A stretch of 64,000 bases of DNA from Entomohabitans teleogrylli (lineage in GTDB: Bacteria > Pseudomonadota > Gammaproteobacteria > Enterobacterales > Enterobacteriaceae). Below are positions 36,832-46,477 of the stretch, one piece after another. The stretch covers positions 62,001 through 126,000 of the forward strand of contig NZ_LLXO01000017.1 of assembly GCF_001484765.1 (NCBI RefSeq). The letters are read 5' to 3'. How positions within the stretch are numbered: position 1 is the first letter of the stretch; the number at the start of each line of letters is the position of its first letter. The notes under the pieces were generated by a model. That model worked only from the letters and a program-made list of their open reading frames with translations, did not search any database and was not told the DNA's origin. The position numbers were made by a program, and so were the translations under genes.

Positions 36832-37088
36832 CCTGTCCGGCCCTCCCTGTCAGGGCCGGCACTCGCTTTACTGCGCAAGAACTCTCCTTTCCCGGCCTTT
36901 TTGTATCGGTCATTCCTCTTCAGCACTGACATCAGCGAGGCGTTTTTCGCGCCAATTCCGGAAAAGTGTGACCTTCAGCAGAGTTTATCCCATGTCCCGG
37001 ATATGGGGATTCATATATTGACTGAAATCAAAGTTACTTTCTTTCGAAAGTTATTAAATCTTCATACGCAATAAAGGAGGTCGGCCCG

Positions 37089-37988
37089 ATGATTTTCAAT
37101 ATCCAGCGCTACTCCACGCACGATGGCCCCGGAATTCGTACCGTGGTGTTCATGAAAGGGTGCTCTCTGGGATGCCGCTGGTGCCAGAACCCGGAAAGCC
37201 GCTCCCGACATCAGGAGTTACTGTTTGACGCGCGTCTGTGCCTGGAAGGCTGCAATCTTTGCCAGCAGGCCGCGCCGCAAGTGGTGGAGCGCACTCTGAA
37301 CGGGCTGGTTATCTACCGGGAGCGGGTGACGCCGGACCATCTTGCCGCGCTGGAAAACTGCTGCCCGAGTCAGGCGCTAACAGTATGCGGGGAAGAGAAG
37401 GATCCAGAACAAATTATGGCTGCGGTACGCCGCGACAAACCCTTTTACGAACGCAGCGCGGGCGGCATTACCCTGTCCGGCGGCGAACCCTTTATGAACC
37501 CGCAACTGGCGCAACGGCTTCTTCGCCAGAGCCATGAAGAGGGGATTCATACCGCCGTGGAAACCTGTCTCCATGTCCCCTGGCGCTATATCGAACCGTC
37601 GCTACCCTATATCGATCTGTTCCTCGCCGATCTCAAACACGTTGATGAACAGCGGTTTAACGCCTGGACCGATGGCTTTGCGAAACGCGTACTCGACAAT
37701 CTACGCCGGCTGGTTGCGGCGGGAAAATCGCTGGTGATTCGGGTCCCGCTGATCCCGGGATTCAATGCCGATGAAACCTCAATTAAAGCTATTACTGATT
37801 TCGCCGCCGATGAATTGCGGGTCGGCGAGATCCATTTTTTGCCGTACCACACGCTGGGAATGAATAAATATCAGTTGCTTAACCAGCCTTATCGGGCGCC
37901 GGATAAGCCGCTGGATAACCCGGAACTCCTTGCCTTTGCTCAGTCATACGCCCACCAAAAAGGCCTGATCGCGACTTTAAGAGGATAA
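37089..37988 (+). CDS. ybiY: Glycyl-radical enzyme activating protein YbiY
   Basis: A 299-residue radical SAM activase that would install the glycyl radical on the adjacent YbiW. The SAM cluster motif CxxxCxxC reads CSLGCRWC at about residues 25-32, preceded by [16 protein letters not shown]. An inserted ferredoxin-like segment carries further cysteines (CLEGCNLC and CCPSQA) for extra Fe-S clusters. SAM-contact motifs [10 protein letters not shown] and VETCLHVPW follow. It lies 6 bp upstream of ybiW, and AGGAGG precedes the ATG at 37089. The enzyme should act in the cytoplasm without oxygen. Confidence 0.92.
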   Translation: MIFNIQRYSTHDGPGIRTVVFMKGCSLGCRWCQNPESRSRHQELLFDARLCLEGCNLCQQAAPQVVERTLNGLVIYRERVTPDHLAALENCCPSQALTVCGEEKDPEQIMAAVRRDKPFYERSAGGITLSGGEPFMNPQLAQRLLRQSHEEGIHTAVETCLHVPWRYIEPSLPYIDLFLADLKHVDEQRFNAWTDGFAKRVLDNLRRLVAAGKSLVIRVPLIPGFNADETSIKAITDFAADELRVGEIHFLPYHTLGMNKYQLLNQPYRAPDKPLDNPELLAFAQSYAHQKGLIATLRG

Positions 37989-37994
37989 AAGAGA

Positions 37995-40427
37995 ATGACG
38001 ACCCTGAAACTCGACACCCTGAGCGACCGTATTCAGGCGCATAAAAATGCCCTGGTACACATTGTTAAGCCACCGGTATGTACTGAGCGGGCGCAGCACT
38101 ACACCAGGATCTATCAGCAAAATATGGATAAACCGCTGCCGGTGCGCCGCGCGCTGGCGCTGGCCTATCATCTGGCGCAGCGTACTATCTGGATTAAGCA
38201 CGACGAACTGATCGTCGGCAACCAGGCCAGCGAAGTCCGCGCCGCGCCGATCTTCCCGGAATACACGGTCTCGTGGATTGAAAAAGAGATTGACGCTCTG
38301 GCCGATCGCCCGGGGGCCGGTTTTTCGGTGAGCGAAGAGAATAAGCGGGTGTTGCACGAGGTATGTCCGTGGTGGCGCGGCCAGACGGTACAGGATCGCT
38401 GCTACGGGATGTTTACTGACGAGCAGAAGGCTATTCTCGAAACCGGCATTATTAAAGCCGAAGGGAATATGACTTCCGGCGACGCGCATCTGGCGGTGAA
38501 CTTCCCGCTGCTGCTGGAAAAAGGGCTCGACGGTCTGCGTGCAAAAGTTGCCGAACGCCGCTCGCGCATCAACCTGACGGTTCTGGAGGATCTACACGGT
38601 GATCAGTTCCTGAAGGCCATTGATATTACCCTGGCGGCGGTCAGCGATCATATTAAGCGCTTTGCCGACCTGGCGCGCCAGATGGCGCAGACCGAAACGC
38701 GCGCCGCGCGTCAGGCGGAGCTGTTGACGATCGCCGCTAACTGCGATGTTATCGCCCATCAACCGCCGCAAACCTTCTGGCAGGCGCTGCAACTGTGCTA
38801 TTTCATCCAGCTACTGTTGCAGATTGAATCCAACGGTCATTCGGTCTCTTTTGGCCGTATGGACCAGTATCTGTATCCGTGGTACCGCCGGGATGTGGAG
38901 CTGGAGCAGCGTATCAGCCGCGAGCAGGCTATTGAAATGCTGCACAGCTGCTGGCTGAAACTGCTGGAAGTGAACAAAATCCGCTCCGGCTCTCACTCCA
39001 AAGCTTCGGCGGGCAGCCCGCTGTACCAGAATGTCACGATCGGCGGCCAGAAACTGGTGAACGGCAGAGGCGTCGATGCGGTCAACCCGCTGTCGTATGC
39101 CATTCTCGAATCCTGCGGCCGCCTGCGTTCAACCCAGCCAAACCTCAGCGTGCGCTACCATGCCGGGATCGGCGATGACTTCCTCGATGCCTGCGTGCAG
39201 GTGATTCGCTGTGGTTTCGGCATGCCGGCCTTTAATAACGATGAAATTGTCATCCCCGAGTTTATTAAACTGGGCGTGGAGCCGGAAGACGCTTACGAAT
39301 ACGCGGCGATCGGCTGTATTGAAACCGCGGTAGGCGGCAAATGGGGTTATCGCTGTACCGGGATGAGCTTTATTAACTTTGCCCGGGTGATGCTGGCGAC
39401 TCTGGAAGAGGGGCGTGACGCTACCAGCGGTAAGGTTTTCCTGCCCCAGGCGCAGGCGCTGTCAAAGGGCAATTTCAGCGGCTTTGATGAGGTACTGGCA
39501 TCCTGGGATCGGCAGATTCGTTACTACACCCGCAAATCGATTGAGATCGAATATGTAGTCGATACCATGCTCGAGGAGAATGCCCATGACATTCTGTGCT
39601 CGGCGCTGGTGGACGACTGCATTGAGCGCGCGAAGAGCATCAAGCAGGGCGGCGCGAAATATGACTGGGTTTCCGGCCTGCAGGTCGGGATCGCCAACCT
39701 GGGCAACAGCCTCGCGGCGGTGAAAAAACTGGTCTTTGAACAGGGAGCTATCGGCCAGCAGGAGCTGGCGGCGGCGCTGGCGGCAGACTTTGACGGACTG
39801 AGTAACGAACAGTTGCGCCAGCGTCTGGTCAATGGCGCGCCCAAATACGGTAATGACGACGACACGGTGGATGCGCTGTTGGCCCGCGCCTACCAGACCT
39901 ATATTGATGAGCTGAAAAATTACCACAACCCGCGCTATGGCCGCGGCCCGGTCGGCGGTAATTATTACGCCGGCACCTCATCGATTTCCGCTAACGTACC
40001 GTTCGGCGCCCAGACCATGGCGACGCCGGATGGCCGTAAAGCGAAAACGCCGCTGGCGGAAGGGGCCAGCCCGGCCTCCGGGACCGACCATCTTGGGCCG
40101 ACGGCGGTGATAAGCTCAGTCGGGAAGTTGCCGACCGGCTCAATTCTTGGCGGAGTATTGCTGAATCAGAAACTCAGCCCCAGTACCCTGGACAACACCA
40201 GCGATCGCCAGAAACTGATGATTATGCTACGTACCTTCTTTGAGGTTCATAAAGGCTGGCATATTCAGTACAACATCGTTTCCCGCGAGACACTACTGGA
40301 GGCGAAGAAACATCCCGATCAGTATCGCGATCTGGTGGTGCGCGTGGCGGGCTATTCCGCCTTCTTTACCGCGCTCTCGCCGGATACTCAGGATGATATT
40401 ATCGCCCGTACCGAGCATACCCTGTAA
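37995..40427 (+). CDS. ybiW: Glycyl-radical enzyme YbiW (PFL-like, function unknown)
   Basis: An 810-residue glycyl-radical enzyme, the same length as E. coli YbiW (PflF) and nearly colinear with it. The active-site Cys lies in AAIGCIETAVGG at about residue 437, and the C-terminal glycyl-radical motif is RVAGYSAFF near residue 785. A Glu two residues after the Cys (CIE) is the pattern of dehydratase-type members, whereas pyruvate formate-lyase has CC. The substrate of YbiW is not established to my knowledge. It is co-transcribed with its activase. In E. coli a fructose-6-phosphate aldolase gene is nearby; here a DJ-1 gene follows. Confidence 0.94.
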   Translation: MTTLKLDTLSDRIQAHKNALVHIVKPPVCTERAQHYTRIYQQNMDKPLPVRRALALAYHLAQRTIWIKHDELIVGNQASEVRAAPIFPEYTVSWIEKEIDALADRPGAGFSVSEENKRVLHEVCPWWRGQTVQDRCYGMFTDEQKAILETGIIKAEGNMTSGDAHLAVNFPLLLEKGLDGLRAKVAERRSRINLTVLEDLHGDQFLKAIDITLAAVSDHIKRFADLARQMAQTETRAARQAELLTIAANCDVIAHQPPQTFWQALQLCYFIQLLLQIESNGHSVSFGRMDQYLYPWYRRDVELEQRISREQAIEMLHSCWLKLLEVNKIRSGSHSKASAGSPLYQNVTIGGQKLVNGRGVDAVNPLSYAILESCGRLRSTQPNLSVRYHAGIGDDFLDACVQVIRCGFGMPAFNNDEIVIPEFIKLGVEPEDAYEYAAIGCIETAVGGKWGYRCTGMSFINFARVMLATLEEGRDATSGKVFLPQAQALSKGNFSGFDEVLASWDRQIRYYTRKSIEIEYVVDTMLEENAHDILCSALVDDCIERAKSIKQGGAKYDWVSGLQVGIANLGNSLAAVKKLVFEQGAIGQQELAAALAADFDGLSNEQLRQRLVNGAPKYGNDDDTVDALLARAYQTYIDELKNYHNPRYGRGPVGGNYYAGTSSISANVPFGAQTMATPDGRKAKTPLAEGASPASGTDHLGPTAVISSVGKLPTGSILGGVLLNQKLSPSTLDNTSDRQKLMIMLRTFFEVHKGWHIQYNIVSRETLLEAKKHPDQYRDLVVRVAGYSAFFTALSPDTQDDIIARTEHTL

Positions 40428-40470
40428 TCTGCCGACAGCAGCAGGAAAAAGATCTGCTTCCCCGGTAGCC

Positions 40471-40499
40471 AAAGGCCAGAAACCCGTTTTCTGGCCTTT
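40471..40499 (+). terminator. Hairpin after ybiW
   Basis: A perfect 12-bp stem AAAGGCCAGAAA / TTTCTGGCCTTT with a 5-nt loop. No U-run beyond the stem, but the 3' arm is U-rich at its base. Probable terminator of ybiYW. Confidence 0.65.
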
Positions 40500-40662
40500 G
40501 CCATTAATAAAGCTATACGCCTTCACCTCCGCGCATCCGGTTTTGACTTAAAACCTGATATCTTTAAAAATAAAACAATAGTTCATTTTGTGAATGGGCT
40601 AACGGCTAGCCTTCCCGCGGCGCGTTAAGCTGGTGGTCATCATCAAAACACGGGAGGACAAC

Positions 40663-41226
40663 ATGAAAAAGGTCGCGGTACTGTTAGCGCCTGGCTTTGA
40701 GGAAGGGGAAGCCATCATCATTATTGATATTTTGCGGCGTCTGAATATACAGGTGGACATGTTGTCCTGTAACGACGCCCTGGCGGTGACCAGTTATCAC
40801 GCCATTATGGTGACTGCCGACGCGCTGTTGCGCGATGTGGCCAGCCAGACCTGGGATGCGGTGGTTCTGCCGGGCGGCCCGCAGGGGAGTCAGTTTTTGT
40901 CCCGGGATGAACAGGTGCTGGATTTTGTGCGGCGTCATGACGAACAGGGAAAGCTGATCTGCCCGATTTGTTCGGCGGCGGCGCGGGTGCTGGGCGGCAA
41001 TGCCCTGCTGAAAGGACGGCGCTATGCCTGTTCCGGCGATCTGTGGCAAAACGTCGGCGACGGTACCTGGGTGGATGCCCCGGTCGTGGAGGACGGCAAT
41101 TTGATTAGCGGTAAGGGGTTTGGCCTGGTGTTTGACTTTGCCTTTACCGTCGCCGCCCGGCTGCTGGGCGATGAGGCGCCGGCGCGTGAACACGCGGAAC
41201 ATATCTATTACCCGTGGCCGCGCTAA
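40663..41226 (+). CDS. DJ-1/PfpI-family protein
   Basis: A 187-residue protein of the DJ-1/PfpI superfamily. The N-terminus MKKVAVLLAPGFEEGEAI holds the conserved Glu (residue about 14-16), and the nucleophile-elbow Cys is in CPICSAAARVL at about residue 104. These two residues form the reactive site of DJ-1-type proteins, which include putative glyoxalase and chaperone enzymes. A strong ribosome-binding site, GGGAGG, precedes ATG 40663; the upstream in-frame start is not needed. It stands between the ybi and phn operons. No specific function is claimed. Confidence 0.9.
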   Translation: MKKVAVLLAPGFEEGEAIIIIDILRRLNIQVDMLSCNDALAVTSYHAIMVTADALLRDVASQTWDAVVLPGGPQGSQFLSRDEQVLDFVRRHDEQGKLICPICSAAARVLGGNALLKGRRYACSGDLWQNVGDGTWVDAPVVEDGNLISGKGFGLVFDFAFTVAARLLGDEAPAREHAEHIYYPWPR

Positions 41227-41261
41227 AGCCGCTGAGCCTCAGGCGCTGTCCGGCGCCTGAA

Positions 41262-41513
41262 TTACCCGCGTTCGACAGAAAACCAGCGCCGCCAGATAAA
41301 GCGGATCACAAAATATTCCACCGCTCCCAGCCCCAGGAACCACAGGCAAAACAGAATGGTATATAGCTGATTAAGATCCAACAGATGGAAAATGCTCATC
41401 AGACGGTCGGCCAGCGCCAGGTTCAGCGTCGGCACCGGCAGCAGCAGGCAGGAAAGAAACGCCATCAGTAGTATACCGCCGGCGGTGATCAGAGATTCAA
41501 GAGGGTGCTTCAT
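41262..41513 (-). CDS. Small membrane protein (DUF1158-like)
   Basis: An 83-residue protein with two predicted membrane helices (about 8-33 and 50-72) and a basic C-terminus IWRRWFSVERG. It resembles the DUF1158 family of enterobacterial inner-membrane proteins, which I recall near the Salmonella phn genes. It is downstream of phnV on the same strand, 80 bp away, and may be part of the same transcript. No function known. Confidence 0.75.
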   Translation of the reverse strand: MKHPLESLITAGGILLMAFLSCLLLPVPTLNLALADRLMSIFHLLDLNQLYTILFCLWFLGLGAVEYFVIRFIWRRWFSVERG

Positions 41514-41593
41514 AACTGTTTCATGGCAGAGTGGAAAGCCGCTATTGTCCGGTATGACGCCGGGATGTGCAATCCTCCCGGCGCCACGGGGCG

Positions 41594-42400
41594 TCAGCGG
41601 CTGCTTTGCGGCGCCAGCCGGCGGGCTACCCGTTCCAGTTTAATCATCAACACCAGGGTGACCGCCACCAGCACCATGGTCAGGGCGGCGCCGTCGGCAA
41701 TGCTGCCCCGGTCGGTAAGGCTAAAAATCGCTACCGGCAGGGTGGTCCAGCCAGGCGGGTAGATCATCACGGTGGCGCCCAGTTCGCCCATCGACAGAGA
41801 AAGACTGAGCGCCAGCGCCGACACCATCCACGGGCTCAGTAGCGGCAGGGTGATATGTCGCAGGCGATACCACGGCGAGGCGCCGAGGCTGGCGGCGACA
41901 TTTTCGATATCCGCGGATAGCCGCGCCAGACCGGCGGTGACGTTGCTGAAGGTGAAGGCGGAAATCAGTACAAAATGGGCCGCCGGGACAATCCAGAAGG
42001 TACCGTTCATTTGCAGCGGTCCCTGGCTGAAGGCGACCAGAATACCCAGTCCCACCGAGACAGAAGGCACCGCGTTGGGCAGATAAAACAGCAGGCTTAG
42101 CCGCTGCTGCCAGCCGCGACTGTATTGACGCAGCGCCAGCGCCGCCCAGACCCCGCACAGCAGGGCAAACAGACTGGCGGCAAAACCCACCGCCAGACTG
42201 GCGTACAGAGCATCCCGGGAGGCGCCCTGTAAAGCGCGAACAAAGTGGCTCAGGGTAAAGCCGGAAGGCAGAATGCCATTCCACTGCTGGCTGAGGCTGG
42301 ACATCAGGATCACCGCCAGCGGCAGCAGGAAAAACAGCGCAAACAGGGCAACCGCGATGCCCCCGGCCAGCAGACGGCCGGAACGCGACCAGACCAGCAT
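41594..42400 (-). CDS. phnV: 2-aminoethylphosphonate ABC permease PhnV
   Basis: A 268-residue inner-membrane permease, one of two in the AEP importer. About six membrane segments are visible, with the ATPase-contact loop near ENVAASLGASPWYRLRHITLP (EAA motif). GGAG precedes the ATG. The gene is last of phnSTUV, separated from phnU by 2 bp. The order and neighbours are those of the Salmonella-type AEP transport locus, which supports the substrate. Confidence 0.9.
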   Translation of the reverse strand: MLVWSRSGRLLAGGIAVALFALFFLLPLAVILMSSLSQQWNGILPSGFTLSHFVRALQGASRDALYASLAVGFAASLFALLCGVWAALALRQYSRGWQQRLSLLFYLPNAVPSVSVGLGILVAFSQGPLQMNGTFWIVPAAHFVLISAFTFSNVTAGLARLSADIENVAASLGASPWYRLRHITLPLLSPWMVSALALSLSLSMGELGATVMIYPPGWTTLPVAIFSLTDRGSIADGAALTMVLVAVTLVLMIKLERVARRLAPQSSR

Positions 42401-42402
42401 GA

Positions 42403-43266
42403 TTAACTCCTCAGCCCGGCGCGCGCCGCGGCGAAACGGTAGATAAAGAACAGCCCCAGTGACAGCGCGATATTGACCACCGCGATCATACAGGCGGCGC
42501 TATAGTCGGATTCGAGAATCGCCTTGCTGTAGACCATCATCGGTAGGGTATTAACCCCTTTGGCGCCAATGAACAGCACAATGCCGAATTCGTTGGTAGT
42601 CAGCAGCAGACACAGGCTACCGCCGGCCAGCAGCGCCGGCAGGGCGGACGGGAAGATGACCTGGCGGATGATGCGCAGCGGGCTGGCGCCAAGGATACTG
42701 GCCGCCTCAAGCTGGCTCTTATCCAGTTGGCTGAGGGACGCCATCAGCGGACGCATCACCAGCGGAGTGAAAACGGTAATCTCCGCCAGCACGACTCCCC
42801 ACATAGAATACAGAAAATCCAGCGGCGGCAGCTCAAAGCCGAATAGCGCCACCAGTATCCCGTTCGCGATGCCCGCGGAGCCATAAATAAAAGTAAAGGC
42901 GAGGGTTACCAGAAAGGTCGGCAGGGCGATAAAGGTATCGATAACCCGGGCGATAAGCCGGCTGCCGGGAAAAGGAATAAACACCAGAATCAGCGCCAGT
43001 AGCGATCCCAGAACCAGGCAGCCGAGAGTCGCCAGTACGGCGATTTGCAGGGTGTTGAACAGGGCGCTGATAAACCGTCGCGAAGCGAATATCTGCTCCA
43101 GCGCCGCAACGCTTAGCCGCCCGTCCGTATCGCTGAACGCCTGGGCGATAATCAGCGTTAGCGGCCAGAAAAACAGCACTACGAGGACCAGCAGCGGCAG
43201 CGCCAGCGCGCTGCGGGGGGAGAGCCGCGCGACGCGCGGGGTGGAAACGGTCAGGGCGGACTGCAT
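42403..43266 (-). CDS. phnU: 2-aminoethylphosphonate ABC permease PhnU
   Basis: A 287-residue permease with a hydrophobic N-terminal helix (about 17-40) and five or more further segments. The ATPase-contact loop is around LEAASILGASPLRIIRQVIFP. The start at 43266 has AGGA 5 nt upstream; an upstream extension of 40 codons runs into the phnT coding region and is rejected. It follows phnT with almost no spacer, so the operon is tightly packed. With PhnV it forms the AEP channel. Confidence 0.9.
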   Translation of the reverse strand: MQSALTVSTPRVARLSPRSALALPLLVLVVLFFWPLTLIIAQAFSDTDGRLSVAALEQIFASRRFISALFNTLQIAVLATLGCLVLGSLLALILVFIPFPGSRLIARVIDTFIALPTFLVTLAFTFIYGSAGIANGILVALFGFELPPLDFLYSMWGVVLAEITVFTPLVMRPLMASLSQLDKSQLEAASILGASPLRIIRQVIFPSALPALLAGGSLCLLLTTNEFGIVLFIGAKGVNTLPMMVYSKAILESDYSAACMIAVVNIALSLGLFFIYRFAAARAGLRS

Positions 43267-43267
43267 A

Positions 43268-44398
43268 TTATTCCTCGATGAGTACGGCATCGTCGGGCTC
43301 AAACCACAGCGCCAGGCTGTCGCCGGGACGCGGAACGGCATGCAGGCGGGTCGCGACCATGCGCAGCGGGGCGCCGCCGACGTCAAACGTCAAATGGGTC
43401 AACTCGCCTTGCCAGTGTACCTGCTGCAGGGTGCCGTACAGGCGGTTACTGCGTTCCGAGGCCGGGGCCAGACTGAGATGCTGGGGGCGAATACACAACA
43501 GTTTGTGGTAGCCGCGCTCCACGCCGTGGGTCCAGGCGGTAACCACATTGCCGGCGCAACTGACGGTAGTATATCCCTGCGGACTGTTTTCCAGCGCGGT
43601 GGCGGGCAGCAGATTGGCGCGCCCGAGAAACTCTGCGGCAAAGCGATTCGGCGGATGGCGATACAGGCTGCGGGTTTCGCCATGGGCGATCAATTGCCCA
43701 TCTTTCATAATGCCGATTTTATCCGCCAGGGTCAGGGCTTCGGTCTGATCGTGGGTGACGTACAGAATGGTCAGCTCCGGCAGCGAAGCGTGCAGGCGGG
43801 CAATCTCCTCCACCATATTATGGCGAATCTGGGCGTCCAGCGCCGACAGCGGTTCATCGAGCAGCAGTACCCGCGGTTGTACCGCGATGGCGCGGGCAAT
43901 CGCCACCCGCTGCTGCTGGCCCCCGGAAAGCTGGTGTGGGTAGCGGGCGGCATAATCGCTCATCCCGACGCTGGCCAGCGCCTGATCGACCCGCGAGCGG
44001 ATCAGCGCGGCGGGCTGTTTTTGCGCCCGCAGGCCGAAAGCGACATTATCCTCAACCCGCATATGGGGGAACAGCGCGTAGTTTTGCACCACCATCCCCA
44101 GCCCGCGCCGGTAAGGCGGCAACTGGGTCATATCGCTGCCGCCAATCAGAATGCGCCCGCTGGCGGGCGTCACGAAGCCGGCTACCGAGCGCAGCACCGT
44201 GGTTTTTCCGGAGCCGGACGGGCCGATCAGCGCCAGCACCTCCCCGGGCTCAATGCGCAGGTTAAGCGGTTTCAGCACCGTAGTGCCGTGGTACGCCACG
44301 CTCAGGGATTCCAGGATAATCCCGGAACCATTCTGGAGGGCCGGCGTCCCGGTCGACGCCCGGGCGGCGCTGTTTTTCACTAACATCATGCTACTCAT
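43268..44398 (-). CDS. phnT: 2-aminoethylphosphonate ABC ATPase PhnT
   Basis: A 376-residue ATPase of the importer, of the size of MalK-type subunits with a C-terminal TOBE-like domain. Walker A is GPSGSGKTT (about residues 59-67), the signature is [14 protein letters not shown] and Walker B is [12 protein letters not shown]. The C-terminal region after about 245 is the regulatory domain. The ATG overlaps the phnS stop by 4 bp (ATGA), a sign of coupled translation. Confidence 0.92.
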   Translation of the reverse strand: MSSMMLVKNSAARASTGTPALQNGSGIILESLSVAYHGTTVLKPLNLRIEPGEVLALIGPSGSGKTTVLRSVAGFVTPASGRILIGGSDMTQLPPYRRGLGMVVQNYALFPHMRVEDNVAFGLRAQKQPAALIRSRVDQALASVGMSDYAARYPHQLSGGQQQRVAIARAIAVQPRVLLLDEPLSALDAQIRHNMVEEIARLHASLPELTILYVTHDQTEALTLADKIGIMKDGQLIAHGETRSLYRHPPNRFAAEFLGRANLLPATALENSPQGYTTVSCAGNVVTAWTHGVERGYHKLLCIRPQHLSLAPASERSNRLYGTLQQVHWQGELTHLTFDVGGAPLRMVATRLHAVPRPGDSLALWFEPDDAVLIEE

Positions 44399-45408
44399 TG
44401 GTTATCCGTCACGCTGTGCCAGCGGGCGATATCGGCGGAAAGGCTGCCGACCACGTCATTCCAGTTCGGTTCCCAGGTGGTGACGCCGTCCATTGCCGCT
44501 TTGGCCGCCCGGTAATTCGCGTCGTCCGGTGTGATATCGCTGCGTACCGGCATCCCCCAGGAGAGGGCGCTGACGCTATTCTGGGCTGGTTTATCAAGCA
44601 GGAATTCGATCAGCTTTTTGCCGTTTTCACTCTGCGGCGCCCCGGCCACCAGACCGATGACATAAGGCAGCGCCAGCGCGCTACGCTTACCGTCGGCATC
44701 GGCGGGCCAGAAGATTTTGACGTTCGGGTTACGCTGCATCTGCGCGAGGTTCATCTGCAAATCGCCGTTGGCGACGTACAACTCCCCTTTGTTGACCAGT
44801 GCGGTCAATTTACCGGTGGAGGCAGAAGGACCGACATTATTCGCCTGTAACTTGCCCAGGTAGTCGAAACCGGCCTCTTTACCGCCAAAACTGTGGAAGG
44901 TTTGCAGCATCACGGCAGTACCGTCGCCGGCCTGACCGGGCGTGGAGTACTGGAGTTTATTGCGGAATTTTTTATCCAGCAGCGCCTGCCAGTCAGCCGG
45001 CGGGGTTTTCAGCAGACTGGCGTTATAGATAAAGCTCAGGTAGTTGTTGACCAGCGGCAGGTACCGGGGATGCGCGCCGGGAATCAGCGCGGCGGCCTGG
45101 GGGGCGAACGCCTCAAGTAATTTCTCGCTGGCGGCGCGCTGAATAAACGGCGGTACGGTCACCAGCACATCAGCCTGCGGGTTGCTGCGCTCCTTCGCCA
45201 GCCGCTCGACAATGGCGCCGGAACCGCCTTCCACGTACTGCACTTTGATACCGGTGGCTTTGCTGAATGCCTCAAACTGCTGCTGATACCAACTGTTATC
45301 GCCATCGTGCAGGCCATCGGCGGAGTAGACGGTGACGACGCCGCTGTCGGCCCAGGCGCAGGAAGTCGCCATAGCGGCGGCAAGAACAACCAGACGGGGA
45401 AGTTTCAT
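44395..45408 (-). CDS. phnS: 2-aminoethylphosphonate-binding protein PhnS
   Basis: The periplasmic receptor of the AEP importer, 337 residues. A signal peptide ends CAWA before [20 protein letters not shown]. The body is of the iron/AEP-binding type, with [17 protein letters not shown] and [16 protein letters not shown]. The operon begins here. I chose the second ATG of ATGATG (45408), the position giving the family length; the first, at 45411, is also possible. A PhnR-type operator lies 24 bp upstream. Confidence 0.9.
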   Translation of the reverse strand: MKLPRLVVLAAAMATSCAWADSGVVTVYSADGLHDGDNSWYQQQFEAFSKATGIKVQYVEGGSGAIVERLAKERSNPQADVLVTVPPFIQRAASEKLLEAFAPQAAALIPGAHPRYLPLVNNYLSFIYNASLLKTPPADWQALLDKKFRNKLQYSTPGQAGDGTAVMLQTFHSFGGKEAGFDYLGKLQANNVGPSASTGKLTALVNKGELYVANGDLQMNLAQMQRNPNVKIFWPADADGKRSALALPYVIGLVAGAPQSENGKKLIEFLLDKPAQNSVSALSWGMPVRSDITPDDANYRAAKAAMDGVTTWEPNWNDVVGSLSADIARWHSVTDNQ

Positions 45409-45431
45409 CATGTTAGCCTCATAGTGAATTA

Positions 45432-45445
45432 TTGGTCTATACCAA
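45432..45445 (-). promoter_or_regulatory. PhnR-type operator at phnS
   Basis: On the minus strand TTGGTATAGACCAA: TGGT and ACCA arms around ATAG. The same element, with one base different at its end, precedes phnW in the same orientation relative to transcription. Repression by the adjacent PhnR is inferred. Confidence 0.78.
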
Positions 45446-45539
45446 ATTATCCGCAGGCTAACCGGCAAATATGACAGGAAAATGATCGGGCGGGATTTTG
45501 TGAATTACAGCGCAACGCCGGGCGCCGCCGGCGCGGAGC

Positions 45540-46259
45540 TTACAGGGTGTCCACCTCAATGCGCAGGCTATCGTGGCGCCAGTATTCGACATCAAAGTCG
45601 AGGATGCGTCCGTACTGATCGTAGTTCAGGCGGCGCAGTAACAGCGCCGGCCGCCCCGGGATGCTGCCCAGTGCCGCCGCAGCAGCAGGGGGCAGCGAGG
45701 TCGGGTAAAACGACAGATGCATGCTGGTATAAGTCAGACCGTAATGCTGCTGATATGTTTCGGTCAGACTACCGTTAAGATCGTGTTCCAGCAGGCCGGG
45801 CACCCGCTCCGGCAGACAGTGATTCTCGCAATAGCAGATAGCCCTGTCGTCGGCATAGCGCAGGCGGGTCAGCAAAATAATACGGGCAAAGGGATCGAGG
45901 CCGAGCGGTTCCCGCACTTCCAGCGGTACGGTGGTCTGGCGCCCGTCCAGTAGCCGGGTACGCGGCGTACGGCCCTGCTCCTGACACAGTTTATGAAAAT
46001 TGGTATTCCGGGTCGGATCCAGCCACAGTCGCGGCGGAGTCACGAACCAGCCGCGGCGATCGGCGCGCCAGATCACGCCGCTGGCCTCCAGCAAGGCGAG
46101 GCTTTCGCGAACCGTGATGCGGGTGGTGTTAAAAATGTCGCACAGCTCGCGCTCAGAGGGCAGCTTATCGCCGCTGTTCAGGGCGCCGCTCTGGATGCGC
46201 GCCAGTAACTGATCGCGTATCAACAAATAATGGGGAGTCTCTCCCGCCGCTGCTTTCAT
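45540..46259 (-). CDS. phnR: GntR/HutC-family regulator PhnR
   Basis: A 239-residue GntR-type regulator of the HutC subfamily. The winged helix covers about residues 9-72, with the recognition segment [25 protein letters not shown]. The UTRA ligand-binding domain follows from about residue 85, including [20 protein letters not shown]. In Salmonella-type loci this gene controls AEP uptake and degradation, and here two shared operators flank the phnS and phnW starts. The gene lies between them on the minus strand, upstream of phnS. The inducer is probably AEP or a breakdown product; this is inferred. Confidence 0.92.
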   Translation of the reverse strand: MKAAAGETPHYLLIRDQLLARIQSGALNSGDKLPSERELCDIFNTTRITVRESLALLEASGVIWRADRRGWFVTPPRLWLDPTRNTNFHKLCQEQGRTPRTRLLDGRQTTVPLEVREPLGLDPFARIILLTRLRYADDRAICYCENHCLPERVPGLLEHDLNGSLTETYQQHYGLTYTSMHLSFYPTSLPPAAAAALGSIPGRPALLLRRLNYDQYGRILDFDVEYWRHDSLRIEVDTL

Positions 46260-46450
46260 AGAACCTCGCGTAATGTTGCCGGCGGATTATAGCGACTTCA
46301 TCCCGCCTGGGGCAGGGGAATCTGCCGCTAAGCGCCGGAATTTCTACGTTATCTGCGCCGAACCGCCGCTGCGCGCCAGATGAATTTTTTGTTGCAGCGC
46401 CGATTTCCCTTTGACCGCAGCCTCGGGATCTCTTCATGATATTGGCATAT

Positions 46451-46464
46451 CTGGTATAGACCAA
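46451..46464 (+). promoter_or_regulatory. PhnR-type operator at phnW
   Basis: CTGGTATAGACCAA, 13 bp before the phnW start, matches the phnS operator in 13 of 14 positions in the same orientation relative to its gene. So close to the start it could block transcription or initiation. Confidence 0.78.
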
Positions 46465-46477
46465 ATGGTGAGGAACA

